NCBI GenBank assembly: GCA_963556145.1
Contig: OY744462.1
Coordinates: 4,216,001-4,280,000, forward strand
Reading direction: 5' to 3'
DNA: 64,000 bases
From: Hygrocybe punicea
Taxonomy: Eukaryota; Basidiomycota; Agaricomycetes; Agaricales; Hygrophoraceae
The position numbers and the translations under genes are program-made. The notes beneath the pieces are model-generated. The model was not told where the DNA came from and did not search any database. It saw only the letters and a list, made by a program, of their open reading frames with translations. This document shows, one piece after another, positions 63,851 through 64,000 of this stretch (positions are counted from its first letter, which is position 1; every line of letters starts with the position of its first letter).

Positions 63851-64000
63851 CGTGAGATGAACACCCTCTGATGCTCGCTTTATGAATCATCAGTGGGGTG
63901 GCACGTCATCGAACAACAAAAGACACACAATGGGTGCTGGATGGCTGAGCAAATCAGGTTCCCCATAATCCTATCAAAATATTCATTCATGACAAATGAG
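63851..64000. other. Upstream flank of the JmjC gene
   Basis: 150 bp at the window edge. It would hold the promoter or further 5' exon of the JmjC gene; nothing specific is recognised. Confidence 0.35.

Overview
The window reads as a transposon-choked stretch of a basidiomycete (probably Agaricomycetes) nuclear genome. The evidence is fungal-type introns of about 45-60 nt with GT...AG borders, an intact Ydj1-type DnaJ gene, two host-like multi-exon genes of a kind I associate with basidiomycetes, and Ty3/gypsy, Ty1/copia, hAT, CACTA-like and mariner-like elements at every scale. Only three genes look complete: the DnaJ (12873-14360, minus), a 553-residue unknown protein (58739-60661, plus) and a JmjC-domain protein (61101-63850, minus). 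I recognised no tRNA, rRNA or CRISPR.

Layout. 1-3512: a partial long LTR carrying a solo copia LTR, a mariner-like MITE and an AGCT-rich hAT MITE. 3513-8528: gypsy element A (plus, decayed, cut off in pol), with other LTRs inserted in its 5' LTR and gag. 8529-12610: a copia element (minus, 3' end missing) with a solo LTR inserted between protease and integrase. 12873-14360: the DnaJ gene. 14692-31147: a four-level nest. A hAT transposase gene (hAT-A) is split by a 1.1-kb non-autonomous hAT, which is split by an autonomous-type hAT (hAT-B, about 4.4 kb), which is split by a 7,147-bp gypsy (D, minus) whose gag and pol are open. Target-site duplications bound the three inserted layers. 31199-35836: a second long solo LTR with a solo copia LTR and a 2,580-bp foldback element inside. 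36763-51811: gypsy B (same family as A), split by a young gypsy C (39123-47084, identical LTRs), which is itself split by a non-autonomous hAT (41484-42870). 52002-56030: palindromic MITEs and a 1.6-kb inverted duplication. 56668-58001: the remains of a Tnp2/CACTA transposase gene. 58739-64000: two convergent, apparently intact genes.

How it fits together. The region has acted as a sink for successive insertions. Because several sites exist both filled and empty, or can be read in frame once an insert is removed, insertion order can be read directly. The liveliest pieces are gypsy D (open gag and pol joined by a GGGTTTT -1 slip site, a chromodomain, then an unusual C-terminal domain resembling ASCH/PUA-like folds, then a third ORF running into the LTR) and gypsy C (identical LTRs).

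Limits: exon borders and element ends were worked out by eye; family names rest on motifs and termini, not on searches; coordinates of repeat edges may be off by a few bases.
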